Source: Enterocloster asparagiformis (GTDB lineage Bacteria; Bacillota; Clostridia; Lachnospirales; Lachnospiraceae). Taken from it: DNA of 64,000 nt. Position numbers and translations under genes: made by a program. Where the stretch lies: assembly GCA_018380885.1 (NCBI GenBank), contig JAGZSY010000018.1, positions 62,001 to 126,000 on the forward strand, given 5' to 3'. This document shows positions 13,280 through 21,364 of the stretch, piece after piece. The notes under the pieces were generated by a model. The model ran no database searches. It was not told the DNA's origin and was given only the letters and a program-made list of their open reading frames with translations. Position 1 is the first letter of the stretch; each line of letters opens with the position of its first letter.

Positions 13280-13873
13280 GATGCGTTTGGGCGGGCGTGC
13301 CGCCGTACTGCGCTGGGGCTTGAGACCACGCAGTGCGGCTTCTGACCCCAGACGGTGCATTTTTGCGATTATAAGCATTGTATTTTCTTCAATGGATTTT
13401 GTCCCATCTACTCGTATAATAGGACATTTTAAAGATTTCACCCATTCTTTAACAAGATTCTCTGCTCTGGATTCGACGAGATGAAAGAAGCGTTCTTCCT
13501 GGTCATGTAAATCTCCTCCCGGCAGCATCCGCTTGCCAAATTTCTGAAAAGAGCGATTTTTAACACGCTGCATCCTGAGGTCTTTGGGAACTTCAATGAG
13601 TATGGCATACTGGAAAAAAGAATTGACGGATTCTCCATAGTCCCCTTTTACGGAAGTAAAGACAAAATTTTTATGTGCTGTCATCTCGCTGAAAAGGAGC
13701 TTTCCCACTTCCTCTCCGGTGCGGGGGGTGGCGTAAGGCGAGAGAGGATCTGTCTTGGGAAAATACAGGTCCTCGATATCAATTAAATGGAATTTTAATT
13801 GGTCTGCCAGGGCTTTACCCAGCGTGCTCTTTCCAGCGCCATTTAAGCCGCATATGATGATTCCCGTTCCCAT
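13277..13873 (-). CDS. P-loop ATPase / small kinase-like protein
   Basis: A 198-residue protein with an N-terminal Walker A motif (GLNGAGKST, about residues 9-17) and the architecture of shikimate/adenylate-kinase-like P-loop enzymes: a DIEDLYFPKTD segment after the first helix, an IEVPKDLRMQRVKNRSF LID-like stretch rich in arginine, and a HLVESRAENLVKEWV helix. It probably phosphorylates a small molecule or nucleotide, but the substrate is unknown. The ATG follows GGAGGAAAATTT. The last 20 residues are basic, look poorly conserved and run into the rpoC terminator, so the tail may be a recent read-through extension. It is a monocistronic gene on the minus strand. Confidence 0.8.
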   Translation of the reverse strand: MGTGIIICGLNGAGKSTLGKALADQLKFHLIDIEDLYFPKTDPLSPYATPRTGEEVGKLLFSEMTAHKNFVFTSVKGDYGESVNSFFQYAILIEVPKDLRMQRVKNRSFQKFGKRMLPGGDLHDQEERFFHLVESRAENLVKEWVKSLKCPIIRVDGTKSIEENTMLIIAKMHRLGSEAALRGLKPQRSTAARPPKRI

Positions 13874-14192
13874 AAATTTTCCTCCGTTCTGGCGGTTGGC
13901 GGGGGTCGCTTCGCGATGTTGTAAATAAAATCTGTTTCTTTAATTCTATGATCCGTCCGCGCAAATGTCAATAAAATCAAAGTGATTACCGCTCCGGCAG
14001 ACTGCTGTGAAGCCTTCAGAAATATGGGTTTACGATGGAAATAGATGGATGAATCCGACATTTTCAGCGTAAATTGTCAGGTTTGTGCCGGGCTGCCCGT
14101 TAAGCTCCAGGGGCGATCAGGAAAGGGAGTCAAATCTGTGCCCGGGCGAACTGCCGGCCGGCTGGTTTCTTTACTATAATAGGAGGCATAAG
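13874..14192. other. Intergenic region between divergent kinase-like and VWA genes
   Basis: This 319-base divergent spacer carries the kinase promoter. A TATAAT at about 14176-14181 lies so close to the VWA start that it would give almost no leader, so it is doubtful. No RNA gene, repeat or convincing reading frame was seen in the rest. Confidence 0.5.
13943..13971 (-). promoter_or_regulatory. Promoter of the kinase-like gene
   Basis: On the minus strand TTGACA and TAGAAT are separated by 17 bases, about 70 bases upstream of the ATG at 13873. Confidence 0.7.
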
Positions 14193-15782
14193 ATGGGTGA
14201 GGAGGGGAGCCGGATGGAGGCGGAACAGGTGATGCGGACGGTGAGGCGCCGGATTATGAAACGAATCCCATTTCTTTCGCCGGTGCTGGACGCGATTGAA
14301 TGGAGGGTATGGGACTCTGTGGAGGGACTGGGAACGGACGGGCGGACCCTGTTCTACTGCCCCCAATATGTGTGCGAGGCAGCAAATGATGGCAGGTACG
14401 GGCCGTTGGAGCTGGAGTATCTTCACGTGGTCTGCCATATTATCTGCAGGCATCCCTCACAGTGCCCTCCAGATGAAAGGGACAGGCTGTTGTTTGGGAT
14501 TTGCGCGGACCTGAAGGCTGGCTGGCTGCATATGCAACTGTTGGAGCATACGGCGGGAAAGCGGCGGGAAAATGACGCCCCGGAGTTGTCCTGGAGGTAC
14601 TGCAATGTAATTGAACATGCGGGGGTGGAGGACGTCTTTTTGAGAGAGTTATACGGGAAGGTGAAGGGAAGCGAAGGGCGGCGGGCAGAGATGGAAAACC
14701 TGGGAGAAGTGATCCGGGTGGACGATCACTGTCTCTGGGGACGGATTGCCGCCATGCCCGTCAGCGGCACAGGCGTTGCTTCGCACTCCGGCCGGCCCGG
14801 CTCCGGTTCGGGCGCGGGCAGGTCCGCGGACGTCAAGCCGGAGAACCGGCCGGCTGACGGCGGAAAGGGGAGAAGGGAGGCGGTCGCGGATGGAAGCGGT
14901 CAGCCATTTCCCGCTCCGCCCGACGTACAGTGGTTTGAACGGCTGAAGCGGGTTATAGAGGCGATGCAGATTATGGCGGGGCCGGAGGTCAGCCGCCGGC
15001 TGCTGGGGAGTTCGGGCGGCAGCCTGGGGTTCACCTGTTATTACGAGGCGGCGGAGGAAAACCACCGCAGTTACCGGGAATTTCTGGAGCAGTATCTGGT
15101 CAGGGAGGAGACCTGCCGGGAGGATGACGGCGAGATTGACTATATCTGGTATACCTACGGCATGGACTGCTGGGGAAATATCCCGATCATCGAATCGCCG
15201 GAGGTGACGGAGCAGCCTGCGCTGAAACAGATCGCCATTGCCATTGACACCAGCGGAAGCTGTCAGGGGGAGCCGGTCCGTCGGTTTCTGCGGGAGACCT
15301 CAAATATACTGAGAACTTACGAGAATATGGAGCTGGATATCCTGATTTTTCAGGCGGATTCCCGGATTTGCCGGGAGAACCGGATCACCAGCCTCAACCA
15401 GCTGGAGCGGTATCTGGCGGAGGGCAGGATCAGCGGGGGCGGGGGCACGGATTTTATTCCCGTGATCCGCCGCATGGAGGAGTTGAACCGGTCCGGGAGG
15501 GAGCAGCCCTTTAAGCTTCTGATCTACTTGTCCGACGGCATGGGCATTTTTCCGGAGCGAAAGCCTGCTTTCGACGTGGCGTTCGCGCTGGCGGGGGATT
15601 GGGGAGCGGGTGAAATGCAGCTGCCGGAGTGGGTGCTTCCCCTCCGGCTCAACAGGGATGAAAGCCAGGGAGAGCCGCCGGAGGGGGGCGCGCCGGGAAG
15701 GGCGCCTTCCACCCCAAAAGGGGGCTTGAATTCAGATGGGACAGAAGGAGGTTTTTGCGGTGGAATTTGCAGTTTCGGTTAA
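14193..15782 (+). CDS. VWA-domain protein with metallopeptidase-like N-terminus (DUF2201-type)
   Basis: A 529-residue protein. The C-terminal von Willebrand A domain has a MIDAS-like DTSGS (residues 352-356), an FQADSRI strand, a GGGGTDF motif and a YLSDGMG strand. The N-terminal half resembles the putative metallopeptidase domain of DUF2201 proteins, but the HExxH-like site reads HVVCH (78-82), lacking the catalytic glutamate. A Gly/Pro/Ser-rich linker occupies about 190-240. The start at 14193 follows AGGAGG; a longer frame from 14085 has no site. The 3' end overlaps the MoxR-type ATPase gene by 23 bp, so the two are translated together. Such VWA/MoxR pairs act as chaperone-like remodelling machines. 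Confidence 0.85.
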   Translation: MGEEGSRMEAEQVMRTVRRRIMKRIPFLSPVLDAIEWRVWDSVEGLGTDGRTLFYCPQYVCEAANDGRYGPLELEYLHVVCHIICRHPSQCPPDERDRLLFGICADLKAGWLHMQLLEHTAGKRRENDAPELSWRYCNVIEHAGVEDVFLRELYGKVKGSEGRRAEMENLGEVIRVDDHCLWGRIAAMPVSGTGVASHSGRPGSGSGAGRSADVKPENRPADGGKGRREAVADGSGQPFPAPPDVQWFERLKRVIEAMQIMAGPEVSRRLLGSSGGSLGFTCYYEAAEENHRSYREFLEQYLVREETCREDDGEIDYIWYTYGMDCWGNIPIIESPEVTEQPALKQIAIAIDTSGSCQGEPVRRFLRETSNILRTYENMELDILIFQADSRICRENRITSLNQLERYLAEGRISGGGGTDFIPVIRRMEELNRSGREQPFKLLIYLSDGMGIFPERKPAFDVAFALAGDWGAGEMQLPEWVLPLRLNRDESQGEPPEGGAPGRAPSTPKGGLNSDGTEGGFCGGICSFG

Positions 15783-16974
15783 GAAGGCCAAGGATATGAT
15801 TAAGGAGAGCGTGACCTGTTACCTGCGGCGGGACGGGGAGGGAAGGTTTCTGATTCCGGTGAAGGAGCAGATGCCTCTGGAGCTTGTGGGGCCGCCCGGC
15901 GTGGGCAAGACGGAGATCGTGGAACAGACGGCCGGGGAGCTGGGGATCGGCTTTGTCAGCGTGAGCATCGCCCACCATGTCCGGCAGACCGCTCTGGGAC
16001 TGCCGGAGATCGTGGAGATCCCCTGGGCGGGCAAAACCTGCAAAACCACCCGCTACACCATGAGCGAGATTCTGGCTCCTGTGTATGAGGCTTACGAGGC
16101 AGGGCAGAAGGAGGGGATTCTGCTGGTGGATGAGTTTAATACCGCCTCCGACAGCCTGATGCCCGCAATGCTGGGATTTCTGCAATTTAAGGCCCTGGGC
16201 GCCCACAGACTGCCTGAGGGCTGGCTTCTGGTGCTCTGCGGTAATCCCAAGCAATATAACCGCCATGCCCGGGAGTTTACCGCGGCCATACGGGACCGGA
16301 TCAGGCGGATTTGCATTGAACCGGACCTGGAGGCGTTTCTGGAATACGGGATGGAGCGCGGGCTTCACCCGGACATCCTGTCCTTTTTAAAGACATCCCC
16401 GGATTGCTTTTACCGCTGCGAGGATTTGGGGGACAGAGAGGTGATTGTCACGCCCAGGGACTGGTACAATTTGAGCGGCGTGTTGGCCGCCTATGAGGAG
16501 CAGGGCTTTGCCGTGATCGCGGAGCTGGTGGCGCAGTTTATCAAGGACGAGCAGACCACCGTGGCTTTTGTCAACCACTACCGGACCTATTCCCGCCTGT
16601 TCGGCACCGGGGATGTGGAGCGCATTCTGGCGGGAAATGATCTTGAGGTGTTGGCCGGGAAGTACGGCAAGGCTGATTTTGACGTGAAATGGGCGTTACA
16701 GGGAATTTTGCTGCGCAATATTGTATACAATTCCGGCAAATTGAGAGCCGGGGCGCTGTCCGTGGCCGGACGGGATGAATCGGTGCAGGCAGTCAACCGC
16801 CAGATCGGATTTATGCTGCAATTTTTAGAGAGCGCTTACGGCAAGGGGATTCTGCTGGAGGTCACGCTGGAGTATATGTCCCGCAATTCCGCCTGCTGGA
16901 AGGTGCTGGCTCTGTGCAAAAACCCGGATTATGTGCGCCTTTCAGGGGAAATGATGAATTTGGGGTGCGCTTAA
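15760..16974 (+). CDS. MoxR-family AAA+ ATPase
   Basis: A 404-residue AAA+ ATPase with Walker A GPPGVGKT (44-51), Walker B LLVDE (121-125), a sensor-like CGNPKQYN asparagine and an arginine-rich RDRIRRICIEPD strand. The N-terminal half matches MoxR-like ATPases; the C-terminal half forms a helical lid and an extension I cannot assign. The GTG start at 15760 follows AAGGAGG at 8 bases; an in-frame ATG lies at 15736 but has no site. It overlaps the VWA gene by 23 bp. By analogy with MoxR/VWA pairs it should power remodelling of a client or cofactor insertion into a partner. No obvious metalloenzyme client lies nearby. Confidence 0.88.
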   Translation: MEFAVSVKKAKDMIKESVTCYLRRDGEGRFLIPVKEQMPLELVGPPGVGKTEIVEQTAGELGIGFVSVSIAHHVRQTALGLPEIVEIPWAGKTCKTTRYTMSEILAPVYEAYEAGQKEGILLVDEFNTASDSLMPAMLGFLQFKALGAHRLPEGWLLVLCGNPKQYNRHAREFTAAIRDRIRRICIEPDLEAFLEYGMERGLHPDILSFLKTSPDCFYRCEDLGDREVIVTPRDWYNLSGVLAAYEEQGFAVIAELVAQFIKDEQTTVAFVNHYRTYSRLFGTGDVERILAGNDLEVLAGKYGKADFDVKWALQGILLRNIVYNSGKLRAGALSVAGRDESVQAVNRQIGFMLQFLESAYGKGILLEVTLEYMSRNSACWKVLALCKNPDYVRLSGEMMNLGCA

Positions 16975-17057
16975 ATTATTTAAAAAATATAAAACCGGCC
17001 GGCAGTTTCAATCGTCATTTAATCAGAACCAAATAAAAACCTATGGAGGATGAGAAA

Positions 17058-17252
17058 ATGATGAATGGAACAATGAAGCGGAAGGTTGGAAGAATTGTTG
17101 TGGCGGTGCTGGCGGCGCTCAGCTTGACGGCTTGCGGTAAGAAGGCTGTCTGTAGTTTCTGCGGGGAGGAAAAGACCTGCCAGACGAAAACCGTGTTCGG
17201 TGAAGAGCTCTATATCTGCAGGGAGTGTGAGAAAGAGCTGTCCGGGAACTAG
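17058..17252 (+). CDS. Small predicted lipoprotein with zinc-ribbon motif
   Basis: A 64-residue protein. A basic start (MKRKVGR) and hydrophobic core end in a lipobox (LTAC), predicting a lipid-anchored surface protein. The mature part has CSFCGEEKTC and, after a short loop, YICRECEKEL. This CxxC...CxxC pattern resembles the small zinc-binding domain of ClpX. The start at 17058 is chosen because GGAGG lies 8 bases upstream; a frame-extending ATG at 17043 overlaps that site. It lies between the MoxR-type ATPase and the ankyrin-like gene and may be part of the same unit. Function is unknown, and an exported ClpX-like zinc ribbon would be unusual. Confidence 0.7.
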   Translation: MMNGTMKRKVGRIVVAVLAALSLTACGKKAVCSFCGEEKTCQTKTVFGEELYICRECEKELSGN

Positions 17253-17391
17253 GAAGTGTTTGGAAATTGCAGATCAGCACATCATGATGGCGGAAAGGGA
17301 GAAACAAACAAGATGAAAACGCCAGGAAGTAGAGCGCCGCAATAGGAAAACTGTAAAAAATGGATATCAAAACCCGGAAGGAGAAAACCAC

Positions 17392-20088
17392 ATGTGGGAT
17401 GAGTGGGAGCTGAACTCACCGCAGGTAAAGCTGTATATGGCGGTCTGCGAAGGGGATGAAGGTAAGATACGGGAGGCGCTGGAGGCGTATCATCAGAAAT
17501 ATCTGGAATATAGCAAGTTTGGGATGCCGGTGGGACGAGGGATCTATGAGGACGGCGTGTTTATGGATACGGCGATTCTCTCAGGCCGCCGCGACATTGT
17601 CCGGCTGCTGCTGGAACTGGGGTTTTGTCCCGTATTCTTTCACGGGTGCAGCAAGGGGGAACGGAGCGTGGATCAGGCGGTCCTGCGGGAGTACTACCAG
17701 GCGGTGGGGCCTGTTGGGAAGCAGATTCACGGACCGGACCGGATTAAGCTGGCCTATATGAATATACCAGGCCGTCCGGTGTGGCCCATTGCGGACGATG
17801 AAATGTTCTACATGCAGATTGAGAAGTTGAAGGATATCAACTGCACGGAAGTATTTGGCATCACTCAGGCCGGACAGGAGAACGGGCAATTGTGGGCGAG
17901 CAGCTGGCAGATTGAACTGACGCCGGCAGGGTTTGCCGTGCTGACCGGAAATCACCGGCGCCTTTCCTGGCTGCTGGCGCGGGGCGCGGTTCTGGAGCAC
18001 GGCTGGCCCCAGTGGAGGGAACGGGAGCTAAAGCCGCTTCTCAATCCCTTTGGCAGGGAGTACAATTTTTATTCCCATCCCCTGGAACTGGCTATTCTTT
18101 CCGGCGATCCGGAAATGGTGAGGATTGCGGTGGAAAATAGCGGAGAAGCCGCGTTTTACTGGGCGGGGAATACCGTGCGCGGGACTGGCAGGAGCTGGTA
18201 TCCCAAGCCGTGGCAGTACGGGAAAGGATATGGGCGGCGCCTCTATCGGACGTACCGCATGGAGCGGGCTGTCAACCTGGCCGACCGGCCGATGTGGGAT
18301 TTGCTGTGGGCGCATTTCCACATGAAATTGGAAAAAATCCCAATTTGCGCCGCGTTGGAGATGGGGGGAGGCGCGCTGGCGGACCTGATGTTCGAGAGAC
18401 AGGTACAGCCTGCAGGCGGGGAAGCACATATGGCGGAACTGGAATTGTGGGCGGAAAAATGCCTGCGCAGAGATGAGGTGCCGGAGCACCAGCTGGAAAT
18501 CTGCCAATATTTTTCCCGCCATAGGTTGTGGTATCGGAATCACATGGGGGAGGCTTATGGGAAGCTGCGGGCGTTTCTGCTGGGAGTGGGCTGGCACGAG
18601 AGCCGGCATTATTCAACAGGGACGCAGCAGTACGGGGAGGCAGCCTGGCTGGAGTTTCCGGAACTTCTGGCAAATTGTAAGACTGACATTTCTGCTCTGC
18701 TGAGATGGCATTTTTTCAGCCTCCGGCCGGATGTGGAGGAGATGAGGGAGATGGAGGTCTGCCTAAAGCGGTTGGAGCGGGAGCAGAGCGCGAAGCTGTG
18801 GGTGGATTTGAGCCGGATTAACCTGTCCAAATGCGCAAAGGAGGATCGTGCACAGATATGGCAGGTGCTGATGCTGTTTCGCGCCTGCAGCGCCCCGGCG
18901 CAGGGGCTGGAATTGCTGCGGGAGGTCTGCGGGCACTGTGGGGGGCTTCTGCCGGAAGCGATGGTGGAGGCCGCATTTGTCAATGGATATTTGACAGAGG
19001 CCACGTATATGGACTTGCTGCAATTTCTGGAGGAACAGGAAAAATACGACATGATCGCCCAGTTTATCCGGGGAAGCAACCGGTATGCGCTGGCGGCGGG
19101 ACAGGCGGGCGGCGCTGCGGCAGACGGCGAGGCCAAGCTTTACCAGCAAGCTGAAAGGGAGGAGAAGAAAGAAATACTGGACGCCCACCAGCTAAAGGTT
19201 TACTGCGCCCTGCGGCGCGGACAGATGAAGGAGGAGACGGGTCTTTTGCGCCAGGCGGGAAATGAAACATCGAACGGCCTGCTGATGGAGGCAGTGCGCA
19301 GCTCCGGCGGCAGATTTCTGGAATCGCGGCTGCGGATTCGTTTCTGGAATCAGGTGTACGAGTTCGAAGGGGATTTGAATTTGGTAGGAATTGCCATTGT
19401 GATGGGGAATTTGGCGCTGGTAAACGAATTATTGGAATTTTGGAAGGAAATGGAAAACCAAAAACGAAATCCCCGTTCAGCCTATCTGAGTTCAGATATT
19501 TCCTATTACAGCAGGGTAGGGGACCGGTACAATGTACGGCTGCAGTACCGGGATGGGGGCTTGGAGGAACGGCCAGACGGGATAATTGTGGGAGAGGCGG
19601 CTCTGGGTTTGGAAGGGGAATACCCGATCGATGCCATCGGCATGGGCCCGGCAACGTTGGCGATCGCCATGGGCCGCCTTGAGATTGTGGCGGCCATTGA
19701 CGGTCTGGGACTGCTCACGCAGGAGGAAATCCGACGCGGACTGCTTTACACAGGGGATTCCGGGGTGCTGGAGTATTTAAACCGGGACGGCCGTCTGGCG
19801 GCGGCGCTTTCCGGTTATGGAGGTTTGGGCCGTTACCTGAATATCGAACCGTGCTGGAATTGGGTTGCGCTGGAATGGTTTACCGGCCGGGGGCTGCTGA
19901 CCGAAGAGGACCGCCGGGAAATACTGGGCAGGGGGAAGCACTTCTCACTGCCCAAGCAGATGATTTCAGAACCGCTAAAGGAGCCTATGGAGTCCCAAAA
20001 GCTGCTGGACGCGTGGGAGAGGGCGCTCCAGGGGGGAAATGCGCCGCAGACGGCTGCCGCGCCTATTTTGCCGGAGAACGGTGTGTAA
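17392..20088 (+). CDS. Large ankyrin-like repeat protein
   Basis: An 898-residue protein without a signal peptide or membrane segment. Several ankyrin-type helix pairs can be recognised: MDTAILSGRRDIVRLLLELG near residue 60, GFAVLTGNHRRLSWLLARGA near 185, PLELAILSGDPEMVRIAVENS near 230, AIVMGNLALVNELLEF near 670 and ATLAIAMGRLEIVAAI near 760. Between them are long Trp- and Arg-rich stretches that match nothing I know. AAGGAG lies 8 bases before the ATG. It follows the VWA, MoxR and lipoprotein genes on the same strand. Being very large and cytoplasmic, it could be the client or scaffold of the ATPase. That role is inference from position. Confidence 0.75.
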   Translation: MWDEWELNSPQVKLYMAVCEGDEGKIREALEAYHQKYLEYSKFGMPVGRGIYEDGVFMDTAILSGRRDIVRLLLELGFCPVFFHGCSKGERSVDQAVLREYYQAVGPVGKQIHGPDRIKLAYMNIPGRPVWPIADDEMFYMQIEKLKDINCTEVFGITQAGQENGQLWASSWQIELTPAGFAVLTGNHRRLSWLLARGAVLEHGWPQWRERELKPLLNPFGREYNFYSHPLELAILSGDPEMVRIAVENSGEAAFYWAGNTVRGTGRSWYPKPWQYGKGYGRRLYRTYRMERAVNLADRPMWDLLWAHFHMKLEKIPICAALEMGGGALADLMFERQVQPAGGEAHMAELELWAEKCLRRDEVPEHQLEICQYFSRHRLWYRNHMGEAYGKLRAFLLGVGWHESRHYSTGTQQYGEAAWLEFPELLANCKTDISALLRWHFFSLRPDVEEMREMEVCLKRLEREQSAKLWVDLSRINLSKCAKEDRAQIWQVLMLFRACSAPAQGLELLREVCGHCGGLLPEAMVEAAFVNGYLTEATYMDLLQFLEEQEKYDMIAQFIRGSNRYALAAGQAGGAAADGEAKLYQQAEREEKKEILDAHQLKVYCALRRGQMKEETGLLRQAGNETSNGLLMEAVRSSGGRFLESRLRIRFWNQVYEFEGDLNLVGIAIVMGNLALVNELLEFWKEMENQKRNPRSAYLSSDISYYSRVGDRYNVRLQYRDGGLEERPDGIIVGEAALGLEGEYPIDAIGMGPATLAIAMGRLEIVAAIDGLGLLTQEEIRRGLLYTGDSGVLEYLNRDGRLAAALSGYGGLGRYLNIEPCWNWVALEWFTGRGLLTEEDRREILGRGKHFSLPKQMISEPLKEPMESQKLLDAWERALQGGNAPQTAAAPILPENGV

Positions 20089-20462
20089 CGTTTGGCCGGG
20101 GGCGGGATGAACGGCTGGCGAGGTTTCGGGCGGATGCGGCGGGAATCAGGGCACGGGCGGCAGAAGCGGTCTTTTGTGAACCGTGTATCTGAGGTATCGC
20201 TATCGCATGGACGCCCGGCGGGAATCAGGGCACGGGCGCCAGGAGCGGCCTTTTGTGAACCGTGTATCTGAGGTATCGCTATCGCATGGACGCTCGGCGG
20301 GAATCAGGGCACGGGTCCAAGAGCGGCCTTTTATGAGCCGTGTATCCCAGGTGTCGCATGGATGCCCGGCGGGAATCCGTGTGCGGGTGTCTGGCGAGGT
20401 CTTTCATGAACGTAATATCTGTGGTAAAATAGAGGATATTATGGAAAATGAGGTGCGGTAAA
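20089..20462 (+). repeat. Tandem promoter-like repeat array upstream of phosphatase gene
   Basis: Imperfect tandem repeats start with GGCGGGAATCAGGGCACGGG at 20138, 20217 and 20296 (period 79), with a degenerate fourth start at 20368 (period 72). Each unit holds a TTTTGT-like hexamer, a 17-base spacer starting GAAC/GAGC and ending in AGG, and a TATCGC/TGTCGC-like hexamer. In the last unit these become TTTCAT (20402-20407), GAAC...TCTGTGG and TAAAAT (20425-20430), a plausible promoter for the gene at 20463. A 92-codon open frame through the array only reflects the repeats and is not called as a gene. Confidence 0.75.
20402..20430 (+). promoter_or_regulatory. Promoter of the tyrosine phosphatase gene
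   Basis: TTTCAT, 17 bases, TAAAAT with an extended TGTGG element before the -10 box. The same layout and flanking letters (GGTCTTTC, GAAC, TCTGTGG) recur before the response regulator gene at 58857-58885. Confidence 0.6.
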
Positions 20463-21197
20463 ATGGAACGACATATCAAGCGCCTGCGTCTGGCGCATGC
20501 AGCAAATGTACGGGATCTGGGCGGTTATGAGACGGACGGCGGCGGGATTACACGCTGGAATACGCTCTACCGGGCCGGTGACCTGTCACGGGCTGATGAA
20601 AATGACTGGGAAAAAATGGAAGAATCAGGAATCAAAACCATCCTTGACCTGCGCAGCGTGTCGGAGCTGAGGACAAACCCCGACCGGCCGCCCCAGGGTA
20701 TTGTCTGGTATCACATGCCGCTCCAGACCGAGGACATTGACCTTGGCCATCTGGAGGAATCTGCCGGGGCGGCGTTTATGAAAAGCCTTCGTGAGGGATA
20801 TCTGGCCATGGCGGGACAGAATACGGGGCTGCTGGCCGCAGCGCTGGGACAGCTCACCAGATCCCTCTGCGACGGCGCGGTGCTGTTTCACTGCTCCGCG
20901 GGCAAGGACCGCACCGGCGTGCTGGCCTCGGCGGTTCTCTGGCTGTGCGGCGTGGACCGGAAGGATATAATCGCCGATTACGAGGTTTCCTTCACCTACA
21001 ACCAGGGCGGGCTCAACGCCATAGCCGACAATCTGCCGGACCGGGATCGGTTCATGCCGCTTTTGCGCTCGGATGCGGAAAATATGGAGCGGCTGCTGGA
21101 TTTTTACCAGGAGTTCGGCCTAGCCCACCGCCTGGAGGAGAACGGGTTTACGGCGGATGAGCAGAGGCGGCTGCGGGAGCGGATGGTTCAGCTGTGA
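20463..21197 (+). CDS. Protein tyrosine/serine phosphatase (LipA/PtpB type)
   Basis: A 244-residue protein-tyrosine-phosphatase-like enzyme. It has the NVRDLGGY opening of the bacterial Tyr/Ser phosphatase family and the signature loop HCSAGKDRTG, with nucleophile C144 and R150; a lysine inside the loop and an aspartate before the arginine suggest phosphoinositide- or dual-specific relatives. There is no signal peptide, so it is probably cytoplasmic. The ATG at 20463 follows GAGGTG; an ATG 15 bases earlier overlaps that site. It is a single gene behind the repeat-derived promoter, followed by a large stem-loop. The substrate is unknown. Confidence 0.88.
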   Translation: MERHIKRLRLAHAANVRDLGGYETDGGGITRWNTLYRAGDLSRADENDWEKMEESGIKTILDLRSVSELRTNPDRPPQGIVWYHMPLQTEDIDLGHLEESAGAAFMKSLREGYLAMAGQNTGLLAAALGQLTRSLCDGAVLFHCSAGKDRTGVLASAVLWLCGVDRKDIIADYEVSFTYNQGGLNAIADNLPDRDRFMPLLRSDAENMERLLDFYQEFGLAHRLEENGFTADEQRRLRERMVQL

Positions 21198-21222
21198 CGG
21201 CGAAAGACCGGTGAGGCGGTCG

Positions 21223-21289
21223 GGATTTGCGGCATGGGGAGCAGGCCGGGGCGCGGCCGCGGCGGCAGATCCCCCCGCCCCGCAAATCC
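21223..21289. other. Large GC-rich stem-loop after phosphatase gene
   Basis: GGATTTGCGG (21223-21232) pairs perfectly with CCGCAAATCC (21280-21289), with further GGGGCG/CGCCCC pairing inside. No T run follows, so it is not a standard intrinsic terminator. It may protect the upstream transcript or act as a processing site. Confidence 0.5.
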
Positions 21290-21364
21290 TGCTGTATCTT
21301 TCTGGGAATCTATGGTAAGATGGATATCGTGACAGCATAAAAACATACTGTGAGGAAAAAGAAA

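Noticed and set aside
14176-14181. TATAAT just before the VWA gene as its promoter
   Set aside because: It nearly abuts the ribosome-binding site, so the transcript would have almost no leader; a promoter farther upstream is more likely.
17313-17345. Ten-codon frame MKTPGSRAPQ between lipoprotein and ankyrin-like genes
   Set aside because: It is too short and weakly placed for a call; nothing but a loose GGGAG upstream supports it.
20183-20461. 92-codon open frame through the tandem repeats
   Set aside because: It has no ribosome-binding site, and its repeated peptide only mirrors the DNA repeats; its end overlaps the promoter and leader of the phosphatase gene.
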